A DNA stretch of 64,000 nt from CADCWK01 sp964244115 (GCA_964244115.1 CAXTHM010000001.1:69475-133474); one strand, 5' to 3'; counted from the first letter of the stretch, positions 26,287 to 35,584 are shown. The notes: generated from the sequence alone by a model not told the origin. Numbers and translations: made by a program.

Positions 26287-27210
26287 TCAAGCCCGCAACG
26301 CCGGCAACAGGTCGGTCGCGATCCGGCCCATCATCTCCAGCTGGTGCGGCTCGGGGCCGTCGACGATGAAATCGGTGATCCCGACCTCGCGGTAGATCCC
26401 GACCATGTGGGCGAAGGCGTCCGGCGATTCCCACGGGTCGAACGCCAGCCGGTTGGCCATCGTGTCCCGCGGCACCTGCCCGAAGAACGAGCGGATGATC
26501 GCCTGCGGGTCCCGGCCGATCCGAACACAGGCCGCGTCGAGTTGGTCGTTCCGCTCCCGGATCTCGGCGACCGTCCCGAAGGAGTTCCAGCGGTCGGCGT
26601 ACCGGGCAACGGTGGCGAGCATCCGCGGTCCGTGAGCGCCGAGCGTCAGGGGTGGCCGGGGGCGCTGGAGGCTGGCCGGAGCCAGGGCGGCGCCATCGAG
26701 CCGGTAATACGTCCCCGTGAAGCTGCCGCCGGCCTCGCCGAGGAGCAGGTCGAGGATCGCGACCGCCTCGGTGAACCGGCCGACCCGCTCCCCGGCAGCG
26801 GGGAAGTCGATGCCGAACTGCTCATGCTCCCGGACGTACCAGCCGGCGCCCAGGCCGACCTCGAGCCGGCCACCGCTGATCTGGTCGAGCGTGATCGCCA
26901 TCTTGGCCAGCAGGGCCGGTTGGCGGAACGTGTTGCTGGAGACGAGCACCCCTGCCCGGATCGTCCGCGTCTGGGGGATAATGGCGGCGAGGGTGGTCCA
27001 GCCTTCCAGATACGGCTCCTCGGGGCCGCTTGGGCGCTGGAAGTGGTCGGTGAGCCAGGCCGTGTCGAAGCCCAGCTCCTCGTACAGCCGGAACTGCCGG
27101 ACGAGTTCCGGGAACGGCAGGGTCGGGTTGCGGCAGATGCCGAAGGTCAGCGAGCGGGGTATCAGGTCGGCGGGCCGGGTCTCTGCCCCGTGGGGCTCGG
27201 TGGACGTCAT
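26287..27210 (-). CDS. LLM-class F420-dependent oxidoreductase
   Basis: A 307-residue luciferase-like monooxygenase-superfamily TIM barrel. Typical features are LTFGICRNPTLPFPELV at the first strand, GFDTAWLTDHF, GVLVSSNTFRQPALLAKMAITLDQISGGRLEVGLGAGW in pieces (the strongly conserved central stretch) and PPLTLGAHGPRMLATVARYADRWN. The family uses F420 or flavin to reduce or oxygenate small molecules; the substrate is unknown. Start ATG 27210 behind AGGAGA. Confidence 0.87.
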   Translation of the reverse strand: MTSTEPHGAETRPADLIPRSLTFGICRNPTLPFPELVRQFRLYEELGFDTAWLTDHFQRPSGPEEPYLEGWTTLAAIIPQTRTIRAGVLVSSNTFRQPALLAKMAITLDQISGGRLEVGLGAGWYVREHEQFGIDFPAAGERVGRFTEAVAILDLLLGEAGGSFTGTYYRLDGAALAPASLQRPRPPLTLGAHGPRMLATVARYADRWNSFGTVAEIRERNDQLDAACVRIGRDPQAIIRSFFGQVPRDTMANRLAFDPWESPDAFAHMVGIYREVGITDFIVDGPEPHQLEMMGRIATDLLPALRA

Positions 27211-27518
27211 CGTCGGTCTCCTGTCGGTCTCGTCGCGGACCGGGCGACGCCGGCACCGGGAACTGGCTGACCGTCATTGTCCCGGCATGGTCGATAACGC
27301 GCCAGCCCCGTTCCGGCCATTCGCGGGATGGTCCGGATCAGGTCGCTCGCTTCCCGGTCGGTGAGAGCGCAGGGGCGACTGCTTCGGGTCAGCAGCGATC
27401 AGGCTCCATCGGCCCGCCGCGCCGCGCCGCATCGGCCAGTCACTCCGACCCAGCACCGATCCGGCTTGCGTCCAGGTCTGGAGTCACGTTCATCGGGACA
27501 CGCCGTCGTCTCGTCGTC
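27211..27518. other. Divergent intergenic region upstream of protoporphyrinogen oxidase
   Basis: 308 bp with no gene, repeat or clear promoter recognised. Confidence 0.25.
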
Positions 27519-29099
27519 ATGCACCGAGGGTCCGAATTGAGTCAGGGAAGCACCAGGCAGATCGTCATCATCGGTGGCGGCATCACCGGCCTCGCCGCCG
27601 CCCGGGCCGTCGCCATCGCCGCGCCGGAGGTCGACGTCACCGTCCTCGAAGCGGCGGATCGCCTCGGCGGCAAGATCGTCACCCTCCGGGAGGATGGCTT
27701 CGTCATTGAGGGTGGACCGGAGTCGTATCTCGCCGCCAAGAGCTGGATGACCGATCTCTGCGCCGAGCTGGGGCTGGCCGACGAGCTGGAGGGCACCCGA
27801 CCCGAGAACCGTGGCAGCCGTGTGCTCTGGGAGGGCAAGCTGCTCCCGATCCCCGACGGGCTGAGCGGGCTCGTCCCGACCCGGCTCCGGCCGATCCTGA
27901 CCTCGCCGCTGCTCTCGCCGCGGGGCAAGGCCCGGATCGCGCTGGACTGGGTGCTGCGGCCCCGGACGGACGCCAACGACGAGACCCTGGAGCACTTCAT
28001 CACCCGCCGGCTCGGCCACCAGGCCTACGAACGCCTGATCGAGCCGCTCATGGGCGGGATCTACGCCGGCGACGGCGGCCAGCTCAGCACCCTGGCGACG
28101 TTCCCCCAACTCCGGGCGGCCGAGCGCGAGCACGGCGGCATCATCCGCGGGGTGATCGCCAATCGGAAGCGCGCCCAGGCCAGCGGGGCCGCGCCGCGGG
28201 CGGGCTTCCTGTCCCCCACCGGCGGGATGGGCCGGATCGTCGAGGCACTGACGGCCGACCTCACCCGGCGCGGCGTCAGGCTGCGGACCGGCGTGACCGT
28301 CGCCCGGCTGGCCAGGTCCGGGGACGGCGCCGTCGCCCCGTATACCGTCTCGACCATGGCCGGTGAGGAACTCCCCGCCGATGGCGTGATCGTGACGACG
28401 CCGGCCCCGGTGACCGCCGACCTGCTGACCGGCGCCGGGGACGGCCTGTCGCCGCTCGCCGGGGCCAACCTGCGGCGCGTTACGCAGGTCGACAGCGTGA
28501 CGCTGTCGCTGGCCTTCCGGCGCCGCGACGTCGAGCATCCGCTCCGCGGCTACGGGTACGTCGTCCCGCGGGTCCAGGGGCGGCCGATACTCGCCTCGAC
28601 CTGGACGTCATCGAAGTGGGCCGGACGAGCCCCGGACGGCGAGGCCATCCTCCGGTTCTACATCGGCCGGGCCGGTGGGCGCGACGGCCTCGCCCTCGGC
28701 GACGACGAGATCGAGGGACTGGCTCTGGCCGAGATGCGCGAGGTCCTGAAGGTGGACGCCACCCCGACCCGGCGCTGGGTGTTCCGCTGGCCGAACGGCA
28801 GCCCGCAGTACACCGTCGGCCACGTCGACCGGGTCGCCGAGATCGAGCGCCGCGTCGCGGCGATCCCGGGACTGGCCATCGCGGGGTGCAGCTATCACGG
28901 GGTCGGCATCCCGGACTGCGTCCGCTCCGGTGAGCGGGCCGCCACGCTGAGCAGGGCGTCTATGACCGTGTTGCCCGTCACGAAAATGCGCTCCGGCGGC
29001 ACGCCGCCGCGCAGAAGGTTGTCCCGGCTCACCTCGGTGNNNNNNNNNNAGCGGGCCGCCCGCCGCGTCGTCAGCCACGTCACGAGTCGAACGGCGTAA
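27519..29099 (+). CDS. hemY: Protoporphyrinogen oxidase (coproporphyrinogen-type), 3' part corrupted in the assembly
   Basis: FAD enzyme of haem synthesis. IVIIGGGITGLAAARA (dinucleotide fold) is followed by VLEAADRLGGKIVTL and GFVIEGGPESYL (substrate side), LIEPLMGGIYAGDG, and near the end IAGCSYHGVGIPDC for FAD. Bases 28944-29039 plus ten N are foreign: AGCGGGCCGCC is found before (28933-28943) and after (29050-29060), and removing the segment joins SGERAA to ARRVVSHVTSRTA. True length is about 490 residues. ATG at 27519 is used; a TTG at 27537 with AGGG upstream is nearly as good. Confidence 0.88.
   Translation: MHRGSELSQGSTRQIVIIGGGITGLAAARAVAIAAPEVDVTVLEAADRLGGKIVTLREDGFVIEGGPESYLAAKSWMTDLCAELGLADELEGTRPENRGSRVLWEGKLLPIPDGLSGLVPTRLRPILTSPLLSPRGKARIALDWVLRPRTDANDETLEHFITRRLGHQAYERLIEPLMGGIYAGDGGQLSTLATFPQLRAAEREHGGIIRGVIANRKRAQASGAAPRAGFLSPTGGMGRIVEALTADLTRRGVRLRTGVTVARLARSGDGAVAPYTVSTMAGEELPADGVIVTTPAPVTADLLTGAGDGLSPLAGANLRRVTQVDSVTLSLAFRRRDVEHPLRGYGYVVPRVQGRPILASTWTSSKWAGRAPDGEAILRFYIGRAGGRDGLALGDDEIEGLALAEMREVLKVDATPTRRWVFRWPNGSPQYTVGHVDRVAEIERRVAAIPGLAIAGCSYHGVGIPDCVRSGERAATLSRASMTVLPVTKMRSGGTPPRRRLSRLTSVXXXXRAARRVVSHVTSRTA
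28944..29039 (-). other. Chimeric fragment of a UDP-GlcNAc 2-epimerase gene (probable misassembly)
   Basis: The minus strand reads TEVSRDNLLRGGVPPERI and FVTGNTVIDALL, the conserved segment of WecB/MnaA-type epimerases, with no start or end. It interrupts protoporphyrinogen oxidase between an 11-bp direct repeat and an N run. Confidence 0.75.
29040..29049. other. Assembly gap (10 N) at the hemY chimeric junction
   Basis: hemY resumes directly after it with the second copy of AGCGGGCCGCC. Confidence 0.9.
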
Positions 29100-29423
29100 C
29101 ATTGACAGACGACGTCTCCGCCAGCGCGGGCGGTGGCGCCAGAACCGGTTTCGATCGACCTGCGCGGCGGCGGAGCAGCCCCGTGCCCCGGCCCCGCTGT
29201 ACCGCCCATCGACGGCCCATCGGGTCATCCCGACCGTCGGCTCACGGGCAGGGCCCCGACCGTTGGGATGATGGACGGTCGGCTCCGATCGTCGGGTCCG
29301 GTGCGTGGCGCCCGGCCACGGCGTGCGGTTGCCTTCGGGCGACACGGCTGACGAGCGCCCCCGGACCACGCGATCATGTCTGGCTCACCGCCGAGCGTGG
29401 GTCGATCAGGAGGACCACGGACC
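29100..29423. other. Intergenic region upstream of the 539-residue unknown gene
   Basis: 324 bp with no gene or recognised repeat. An AGGAGG at 29408-29413 serves the downstream ATG. Confidence 0.3.
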
Positions 29424-31043
29424 ATGCAAACCGTCTGGGCGACCCGTCTGCGTGTCGTGACCGCAGTCAGCCAGCGAGCGGCGACGACCTTCCGGCTGAT
29501 CGATCTGAGCACCGACTGGCTCCGGGAGACCGCCGCGGCCTGTGGAGCGACCCTGCCCGAACCGACCGGGGATACCACGACGCTGCAGGACCCACGAAAC
29601 CACGTCCAGGCGACGATCCGCCGCATCCCCGAACCGCTCGCCTGGCGATCGACGATGACGCACCCCTACGACCTCGCCCTGTTCACCGAGGATGCCGTCC
29701 AGCTCCGGACCGATGTCCAGATCCGGTCGACCGACGATGAGAGTCTGGTCACGATCCGGCAGTTGCTCACCTCGCCGGTCAGCGCGATCCGGCCGTTCCA
29801 GTACGTCGTGGACCCACCGTCGTTGATCCGGACGATCCTGTCGACCTTTCCCTACGTCTACTTCGGCAGCACCCAGATGGGGTTGCAGTCGTTCGGCTGG
29901 GACGAGCACGACATCACCGGCCTCGCCGACGTGCTCCGGCAGCCGGACCGCCAGGCGCCCATCCTGCTGGTCTCGCATCAGCAGAATGGGCGCCTGGCCT
30001 ATCACCCGGACGACCTCGCTGACGCGACCGCGGGTCTGGCGCAGGTCATCGTCCTGCCCTCATTCCAGGCCGCCTACGATCTGACCGACGCCGTGAACAA
30101 CCGGACGCTCTCCTGCTACGGCGGGGCGATCCGGATCTACTGGCCCGGCTTCACCTCCGAGGACCAGCCGCTCACGCACCGCTACTGGACACCGGCCGAC
30201 ATCTCGCAGGACTACCTCGCTCCCCATCAGCGAACCGATTTCGGTCAGCGGATCGCCGAGGTCCTGAGTGGCGTCGCCGCCATGCGCGTCGGCCCCGACG
30301 AACAGGTTCAGGCCCTCGAGCGGCAGACCGAACGCGCCGCGACCGAGGCGCTGATCGCCCGCCTGCGGACCCAGAGCGCGCAGCCGGCCAGCCTCCCGGC
30401 GATCAGCGCCGAGGACGCCGTGACCGAACGCGACCTGCTGACAGAAGCCGGCGAGTCCATCTCGGTGCTCTCGGCCGAGAACGACGCCCTCCGCGAGCGC
30501 GTCGAGCGTCTCCAGACCGACCGGCTCTACTTCGAGAGCCGGGTCTGGCAGATGGACCGGGCGCTCCGCGGCAATACGCCGATCGCGGAGGATGCGCGGC
30601 CGACATTCAGATCACTGGGTGAGGCGCTCCCCTGGGCGGCCCGGCGCTGGACGAATCCGCACATCGTCTTCGCGGACAGCGCGTTCCGGACGGCACGGGA
30701 CTCGGACCTTCGACCGGAGCTGATCGACAAGGCGCTGGCTTACATCGAGAAACTCTGCGAGGTTGCCGGGCAATGGGGCAACGGGGAACTCGAGTCCTTC
30801 ATCGACGCCTTCGTCCAGAGCGGCTACACCTACCGTCCCAAGACCAGCGACGTCTCGGCCGGGCGCCACCCCCACGAGTACTTCTTCACCCACGACGCCA
30901 TGCGCTGGAAGCTCGACCCACACCTGAAGACGGGGGAAGGCAAAGACGATCTCTCGGTCAGCATCTACTGGGCGATCGACGCGGCCAACCGCCGGTTCAT
31001 CGTCGGCCACGTCGGCAGCCACCTCCGGGACTCGACGACCTGA
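29424..31043 (+). CDS. Large unrecognised two-domain protein with central coiled coil
   Basis: 539 residues; ATG 29424 is fixed by a strong AGGAGG ten bases upstream. The N-terminal half contains RPFQYVVDPPSLIRTIL, TFPYVYFGSTQMG, APILLVSHQQNGRLAYHP and LSCYGGAIRIYWPGF, which read like a conserved alpha/beta domain. A heptad-like segment follows at about 350-380 (LSAENDALRERVERLQTDRL). The C-terminal domain contains RWTNPHIVFADSAF, HPHEYFFTHDAMRWKLDPHL and VSIYWAIDAANRRFIVGHVG, many His/Tyr/Trp that could form an active site. No transmembrane helix or known motif is found and the gene stands alone. A stand-alone effector or nucleic-acid enzyme is possible, but I cannot assign it. Confidence 0.8.
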   Translation: MQTVWATRLRVVTAVSQRAATTFRLIDLSTDWLRETAAACGATLPEPTGDTTTLQDPRNHVQATIRRIPEPLAWRSTMTHPYDLALFTEDAVQLRTDVQIRSTDDESLVTIRQLLTSPVSAIRPFQYVVDPPSLIRTILSTFPYVYFGSTQMGLQSFGWDEHDITGLADVLRQPDRQAPILLVSHQQNGRLAYHPDDLADATAGLAQVIVLPSFQAAYDLTDAVNNRTLSCYGGAIRIYWPGFTSEDQPLTHRYWTPADISQDYLAPHQRTDFGQRIAEVLSGVAAMRVGPDEQVQALERQTERAATEALIARLRTQSAQPASLPAISAEDAVTERDLLTEAGESISVLSAENDALRERVERLQTDRLYFESRVWQMDRALRGNTPIAEDARPTFRSLGEALPWAARRWTNPHIVFADSAFRTARDSDLRPELIDKALAYIEKLCEVAGQWGNGELESFIDAFVQSGYTYRPKTSDVSAGRHPHEYFFTHDAMRWKLDPHLKTGEGKDDLSVSIYWAIDAANRRFIVGHVGSHLRDSTT

Positions 31044-31187
31044 CCGCCGCTTGAACGAGCCTAGCCGCCTTGGCGACACGCTGGAAATACACGCATTGGC
31101 GAGATGTTCAACCTTTGGGCCACACGGTCAGATCGCGTCGCTCATCGCGGGATCAGCACGAAGCCCCTTGACCGGGTCGGGGTGTCG

Positions 31188-32390
31188 CTAGGCCAGCACG
31201 TCGCCCAGCGCGCCGAGCAGCTCGTCGACCTGCGGCCGCTCCCAGATCAGCGGCGGGAGCAGGCGGAACGTCAGCGGGCCGGCCGGGAGGACCAGCACGC
31301 CCCGCTCCTGGAGTCCCTTCAGGGTCGGGGTGACGCGCTGCTTGAGCTCGACGCCGATCATCAGGCCACGGCCGCGGATGTCACGGATCTTCGGCGAGTC
31401 CAGAGCGCGAAGGCCGGCCAGCAGCTCCTCGCCCAGGGCGGCCGAGTGGGACAGCAGGTCGCGCTCACGGAACTGCTGGAGCGTGACGAGGGCCGCCCGG
31501 GCCGCCAGCGGGTTGCCGCCGAACGTCGAGCCGTGGGCACCGGACGGGATCTTCGCGCTGATCTCCTCGGTCACGAGCGTCAGGCCGATCGGGAAGCCGT
31601 TGGCCAGCGCCTTGGCCGTGACGATGATGTCCGGCACGATCCCGGCATGGCTGCTGGCCCACCAGGCCCCCGTCCGGAAGCCGCTCTGGATCTCGTCCAG
31701 GATCAGGAGGACGCCGCGCTCGTCGCAGACCCGCCGGACGGCCTGTAGGTAGGCGTCGTCGGCGGGGAAGATGCCGGCCTCACCCTGGACCGGTTCCAGG
31801 ATCACCGCGGCGGTCTCGTCATCGATCGCCGCGGCCAGGGCGTCGATGTCGGCGAAGGCGACGTGGGTGGCCGGGATCGGCAGCGGCTCGAACGGCTCCC
31901 GGTACTTCGGCTCGGCGGTGACGGAGAGCGCCCCGAGCGTCCGGCCGTGGTAGCCCTTGCGGGCGGCGACCAGGCGGTGCTTGCCGGTCGCGGCGATCGC
32001 GAACTTCAGGGCCGCCTCTACCGCCTCCGCACCGGAGTTGCTGAGGAAGGTCCGGGTCAGGCCGGGCGGCGCGATCCGCTGGATCTCGCGCAGCAACTCG
32101 GCCCGGATGTCGCTGCTGAAGCTCTGATGGCAGGTCGTCAGCGTCGCGAGCTGGTCGGTCAGCGCCGCGGCGAAGGCCGGGTTGGCGTGCCCGAGCACGG
32201 CGACACCGTAGTTGCTCATCGCGTCCAGGAAGCGTCGCCCGCTGTCGTCATAAAGGTAGGCGCCCTCGCCCCGGACCAGCGTCAGCCCCCGCTGCGCGTA
32301 GAGCGGGATCTGGTGGTCGCGCTCGGTCGCCACGATCTCACCGGACGACAAGGCGGTCATGGTCTGATGGCGCTCGGTCGTGGCGGTCAT
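31188..32390 (-). CDS. Acetylornithine/LysW-aminoadipate-type aminotransferase
   Basis: A 400-residue class III PLP aminotransferase of the ArgD/LysJ/RocD group: transfers an amino group between glutamate and an acyl-amino semialdehyde in arginine or lysine synthesis. It shows FLDAMSNYGVAVLGHANP, FLSNSGAEAVEAALKFA, ILDEIQSGFRTG with the PLP-facing Asp, and the Schiff-base Lys260 in VTAKALANGFPIG. The segment HGSTFGGNPLAARAAL binds phosphate. argH at 35.9 kb makes arginine synthesis the simpler guess, but they are not an operon. ATG 32390 with an alternative at 32360. Confidence 0.88.
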   Translation of the reverse strand: MTATTERHQTMTALSSGEIVATERDHQIPLYAQRGLTLVRGEGAYLYDDSGRRFLDAMSNYGVAVLGHANPAFAAALTDQLATLTTCHQSFSSDIRAELLREIQRIAPPGLTRTFLSNSGAEAVEAALKFAIAATGKHRLVAARKGYHGRTLGALSVTAEPKYREPFEPLPIPATHVAFADIDALAAAIDDETAAVILEPVQGEAGIFPADDAYLQAVRRVCDERGVLLILDEIQSGFRTGAWWASSHAGIVPDIIVTAKALANGFPIGLTLVTEEISAKIPSGAHGSTFGGNPLAARAALVTLQQFRERDLLSHSAALGEELLAGLRALDSPKIRDIRGRGLMIGVELKQRVTPTLKGLQERGVLVLPAGPLTFRLLPPLIWERPQVDELLGALGDVLA

Positions 32391-32761
32391 GGGGTATCTC
32401 CGATGCTGAGACGAAGGCGACCACGGGCGAACGCGGGACGACCCGGTTCCAGGGACACGTTCGCCCCGCGGCGATCGATGGGACCGGATGCGTCCCGATG
32501 GGACCCGAAGGGGATCGATCGTCGTATCGGCCAAGGATAGCGAAGATCTCCCTGCTGCACAGGGGAGCACGCCAGGCAGGGGCGCTTCCTGATGCTATTC
32601 CAACATGCTGAGCTCCGTGCGCGAGTAGTTCACGCTACGAATCACTGAATGGGTGGCATCTTCACTGCCTCGTACCGTGTCACCCGAGCGGGCCGCGGCT
32701 CACGGTGAGCCGGGACCGGCCGTTCGGAACCAGACCGTCGATCGAACCAGGAGCATGCATG
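32391..32761. other. Divergent intergenic region upstream of the superoxide dismutase
   Basis: 371 bp without gene. The stretch 32590-32650 is AT-richer and probably carries promoters. AGGAG at 32749-32753 precedes the dismutase start. Confidence 0.3.
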
Positions 32762-33601
32762 ATGAATCGCCTTCTCACGTCTTCCCTGTCCCGCCGCGGC
32801 GCCGTCCAGCTCGGCGGTGTCGGCGCCGCCGCCCTGGCGATCGGTTCCGACCGGTTCGCGGCCCGTGCCCAGGATGCGACGCCCGGTGCCGGCGGCACCC
32901 CGGCGGCGGGCGGCTCGGCCTCGGACGCCATCCTCCAGGTCTACCCGTACGAGCTGCCGGACCTCCCCTACGCCGCGGATGCCCTCGAGCCGGTGACCTC
33001 GGCCACCACCCAGGACCTGCATCACGATGGTCTGCACGCCAACTACGTCGCCGAAGTCAACGCGGCGCTGGGCGATCAGCCGGACCTCCAGGGTTTCACG
33101 CTTGAAGACCTGCTCCTGAACCTCGGAGCCGTCCCCACCGACGAGATCACGGCGCTGAACGGGGTCGTCAAGCCACGCAACGTCCTGGTCCAGACCAATG
33201 CCGGCGGCCACTACAACCACAGCATCTGGTGGGACGCGATGAGCCCGGACGGGGGCGGCGAGCCCAGCGGTGCGCTTGCCGACGCGATCGACACGGCGTT
33301 CGGCACGTTCGACACCTTCAAGGAGGCGATGCGGCTCGGCGCCCTCGGCAACACCGGCTCGGGCTGGACCTGGCTGATCTCCGACACGGCCGGTGCCCTG
33401 AGCATCACGACCACGCCGGATCAGGACAACCCGCTCATCACCGGCGAAGGCTACCCCGTCTTCGGCATCGACAACTGGGAGCACGCCTACCTGCTCGACT
33501 ACACCTCGGCGACCGGTCGCGGTGCGTACATCGACGCCTGGTGGGACATCGCCAACTGGGCGTTCATCGGCGGCCGCTACGACGCCTTCCTCGGTCTGTA
33601 G
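32762..33601 (+). CDS. Tat-exported Fe/Mn superoxide dismutase
   Basis: 279 residues. A twin-arginine signal (LSRRGAVQLGGVGAAALAIG) and a cleavage region near AARAQDA are followed by a Gly/Thr/Pro linker and an Fe/Mn-type dismutase domain from about 58. Metal ligands are at normal places: His87 (LHHDGLHANYV), His153 (YNHSIWW), Asp237 and His241 (GIDNWEHAYLLDY). It detoxifies superoxide outside the membrane. Export of this normally cytoplasmic family is the notable point. The start at 32762 sits 8 bp from AGGAG; ATG 32759 is one codon earlier. Confidence 0.93.
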   Translation: MNRLLTSSLSRRGAVQLGGVGAAALAIGSDRFAARAQDATPGAGGTPAAGGSASDAILQVYPYELPDLPYAADALEPVTSATTQDLHHDGLHANYVAEVNAALGDQPDLQGFTLEDLLLNLGAVPTDEITALNGVVKPRNVLVQTNAGGHYNHSIWWDAMSPDGGGEPSGALADAIDTAFGTFDTFKEAMRLGALGNTGSGWTWLISDTAGALSITTTPDQDNPLITGEGYPVFGIDNWEHAYLLDYTSATGRGAYIDAWWDIANWAFIGGRYDAFLGL

Positions 33602-33636
33602 CGTCGTCGACACCGACAACCGAAACCGTTCAGCCG

Positions 33637-33664
33637 CAGCGGCGCCCCGACCGGGGTGCCGCTG
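33637..33664. terminator. 12-bp hairpin after the superoxide dismutase
   Basis: CAGCGGCGCCCC and GGGGTGCCGCTG pair with one G-T wobble around GACC, 36 bp after the stop codon. No T run. Confidence 0.6.
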
Positions 33665-33743
33665 TCGCATTGCCTCCCACTTGCCCAGCTATACTGCCGT
33701 ATCCGTTTGCCTGAATATGTTCCCACTCTCCGGAGCTCGTTGC

Positions 33744-34271
33744 GTGGACGCCACTATTCGTCAGTTGACGACGCCCAGTTCCGATGAGCGGTCGGCCTTG
33801 GCGGACCTGCTGGTCGCGACGGTCGACGACGGTGCCTCGGTCGGGTTCTTGCCGCCGCTGGCGATGGCCGAGGCAATGGCCTACTGGCAGGCGCTGCCGG
33901 ACGACCAGACGATTCTGCTTGTCGCCGAAGCAGGCGGGCGGATCGTCGGGACCGTCCAGGGCCAACTGGCGGCGAAAGCCAACGGCCGGCACCGGGCCGA
34001 GATCGGCAAGCTGCTCGTCCACCCCGACGCCCGACGGCGCGGCATCGCTCGGCAGCTCATGGTCACGATCGAGGCGGAGCTCCGGGCGGATGGCCGGACC
34101 CTGATCGTCCTCGACACCCGGGACGGCGACCCGTCCAACGCGCTCTACCGCGGGATGGCCTATGTCGAAGCGGGCCGGATTCCCGATTACGCCCGCTCGG
34201 CCAGCGGCGACCTGCACACGACCGTCTTCTACTACAAACGATTGCCGGCGTCAGGGATGACCGCCAACTGA
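33744..34271 (+). CDS. GNAT-family N-acetyltransferase
   Basis: 175 residues if started at the GTG at 33744, which has GGAG 8 bp upstream; an ATG at 33717 adds nine residues. The acetyl-CoA loop is clear: IGKLLVHPDARRRGIARQLMV (V-H-P-x-x-R-x-x-G-I-G-like) near 95-115, followed by LIVLDTRDGDPSNALYRGMAYVEAGRIPDY split (motif B). A -10-like TATACT at 33690-33695 lies upstream. Target molecule unknown. Confidence 0.85.
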   Translation: MDATIRQLTTPSSDERSALADLLVATVDDGASVGFLPPLAMAEAMAYWQALPDDQTILLVAEAGGRIVGTVQGQLAAKANGRHRAEIGKLLVHPDARRRGIARQLMVTIEAELRADGRTLIVLDTRDGDPSNALYRGMAYVEAGRIPDYARSASGDLHTTVFYYKRLPASGMTAN

Positions 34272-34488
34272 TGGAGGGACCGAGGGCACTTCATCCGGAT
34301 GCGCTCCGCATCGCCGGCGTGGTCCGCGATGGCTCGCGTGAGTAGTGGGAGGCACCGCCAGACAGCGTCGTTCGTCACGGCTGACGCGACATCATCGGTG
34401 AGCTGTGCATCATCAACTCCTTGAGATCTTCCGGATGTGGAGTATCATCATGGGGTAGGTTTTCTTTCCAAGGACTGATCCATCGATT

Positions 34489-34510
34489 GCTCCGAAGCAC
34501 GTTTCGGAGC
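34489..34510. promoter_or_regulatory. 8-bp palindrome upstream of the MarR gene, possible operator
   Basis: GCTCCGAA and TTCGGAGC are separated by 6 bp, in an AT-rich stretch 30 bp before the regulator start. MarR proteins often bind such sites in their own leader; it could equally be an RNA hairpin. Confidence 0.35.
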
Positions 34511-34539
34511 AGGTGTGTCTCGATGTGCGTGGAGGCGAG

Positions 34540-35097
34540 ATGACTCAGCCGAACGGTATCGACGGCAACGGTGTGAACGGACAGGCTCTCCTGGTTGCGC
34601 CGATCGGAGACGATCCGCCCGACTTGGTCACCCTGCCCGATTCGCCGCACGCGATCGTCGCCCGAGACCTGCTGCTCACCCAGTTTCAGATGGACCACTG
34701 GCTGCGGCCGTGGGTGCGGCGCGAGCGCCTCGGCATCAGCCCGTCACTGGCCAGCGTGCTCTACCTGATCCGCGACGAGGCGACCCCGACCCTGCGCAGC
34801 CTGGCCGACCGGCTCGACGTGACGCCGACCGCGATCACCTCGATCACGGACCGGCTGGAGACGCTCGGCTACGTCCGCCGGGTGCGGACCTCGCTCGATC
34901 GCCGCCGGACCCAGCTGGAGATCACCGAGTCCGGCCGCGAGATCAGCCTCCGGATCGAGGAGTCTTTCGTCGAGGACATCCAGGCGATCCTGAGCGCGTG
35001 GGACGAGGACCGGCTGCTGTCGATCCAGGAATCCGCCCGGACCCTGAGCGCCTTCCTCCGCGAACTCAACGGCAACGATGTCCGCCGCGCCCTCTGA
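34540..35097 (+). CDS. MarR-family transcriptional regulator
   Basis: A 185-residue dimeric winged-helix repressor. The DNA-binding part is at about 75-130: LRSLADRLDVTPTAITSITDRLETLGYVRR in pieces (recognition helix) and the wing RTSLDRRRTQLEITESGRE with the conserved DRR. An N-terminal extension of about 35 residues is unusual. GGAGG stands just before the ATG. No adjacent efflux or resistance gene indicates the regulon; autoregulation through the palindrome at 34489-34510 is plausible. Confidence 0.9.
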   Translation: MTQPNGIDGNGVNGQALLVAPIGDDPPDLVTLPDSPHAIVARDLLLTQFQMDHWLRPWVRRERLGISPSLASVLYLIRDEATPTLRSLADRLDVTPTAITSITDRLETLGYVRRVRTSLDRRRTQLEITESGREISLRIEESFVEDIQAILSAWDEDRLLSIQESARTLSAFLRELNGNDVRRAL

Positions 35098-35218
35098 CCT
35101 GACCGGCCCGGTCCGGCGGGAATCGGGAACGCCGGTGACGGGAGCGCCGTTCCGGTCGCCGTGCCCACCCTCCGGGACCGGCGCGAGGCACGCAGAGGCT
35201 CAGCGAGGCCAACCAGCA

Positions 35219-35240
35219 GGGTGACCAGGCCCGGTCACCC
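35219..35240. terminator. 8-bp perfect hairpin between the MarR and PRC-like genes
   Basis: GGGTGACC and GGTCACCC around AGGCCC lie in the convergent space between the MarR gene and the leftward 83-residue gene; it may end either transcript. Confidence 0.45.
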
Positions 35241-35332
35241 CAAAGCCGAGCCAGCCAGTGCGATCCAGGTCAGCGCGAACCGGGCGGCGACCGGTCAGAC
35301 CGGTCGTCGCCCGGAATCGCCGCACGCGAACC

Positions 35333-35584
35333 CTACGTGTCGCTGGCGTGGAGGCGCTCGTACGTCTTGCCGTCATGGGAGACGGTCAGCGCACCACGGT
35401 TGACCGTCAGGTAGAGGGTCCCCTGCTCCAGCCGACCGACCGCCGCCGCCGGCACCTCGAGGTCGTCCTCGGAGCCGGGGATCGAGACGAGCAGATAGTT
35501 GCGCCGGGCCTCACGAATGGTCCCGAGGCTCTCGCCATCGAGCGCCATGACCCGCGTACCGACCGGCACCTTGCCCTGAACCAT
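35333..35584 (-). CDS. Small PRC-barrel/DUF2171-like protein
   Basis: 83 residues: KVPVGTRVMALDGESLGTI, NYLLVSIPGSEDDLEVPAAAV and TLYLTVNRGAL form the short beta-barrel pattern of PRC-barrel proteins (a Gly-Asp turn, then a VPxxAV strand). Such small proteins are common in stress loci; a larger relative with DUF2382 lies at 40942-41766. ATG 35582-35584 follows GAGGGAA. Confidence 0.65.
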   Translation of the reverse strand: MVQGKVPVGTRVMALDGESLGTIREARRNYLLVSIPGSEDDLEVPAAAVGRLEQGTLYLTVNRGALTVSHDGKTYERLHASDT

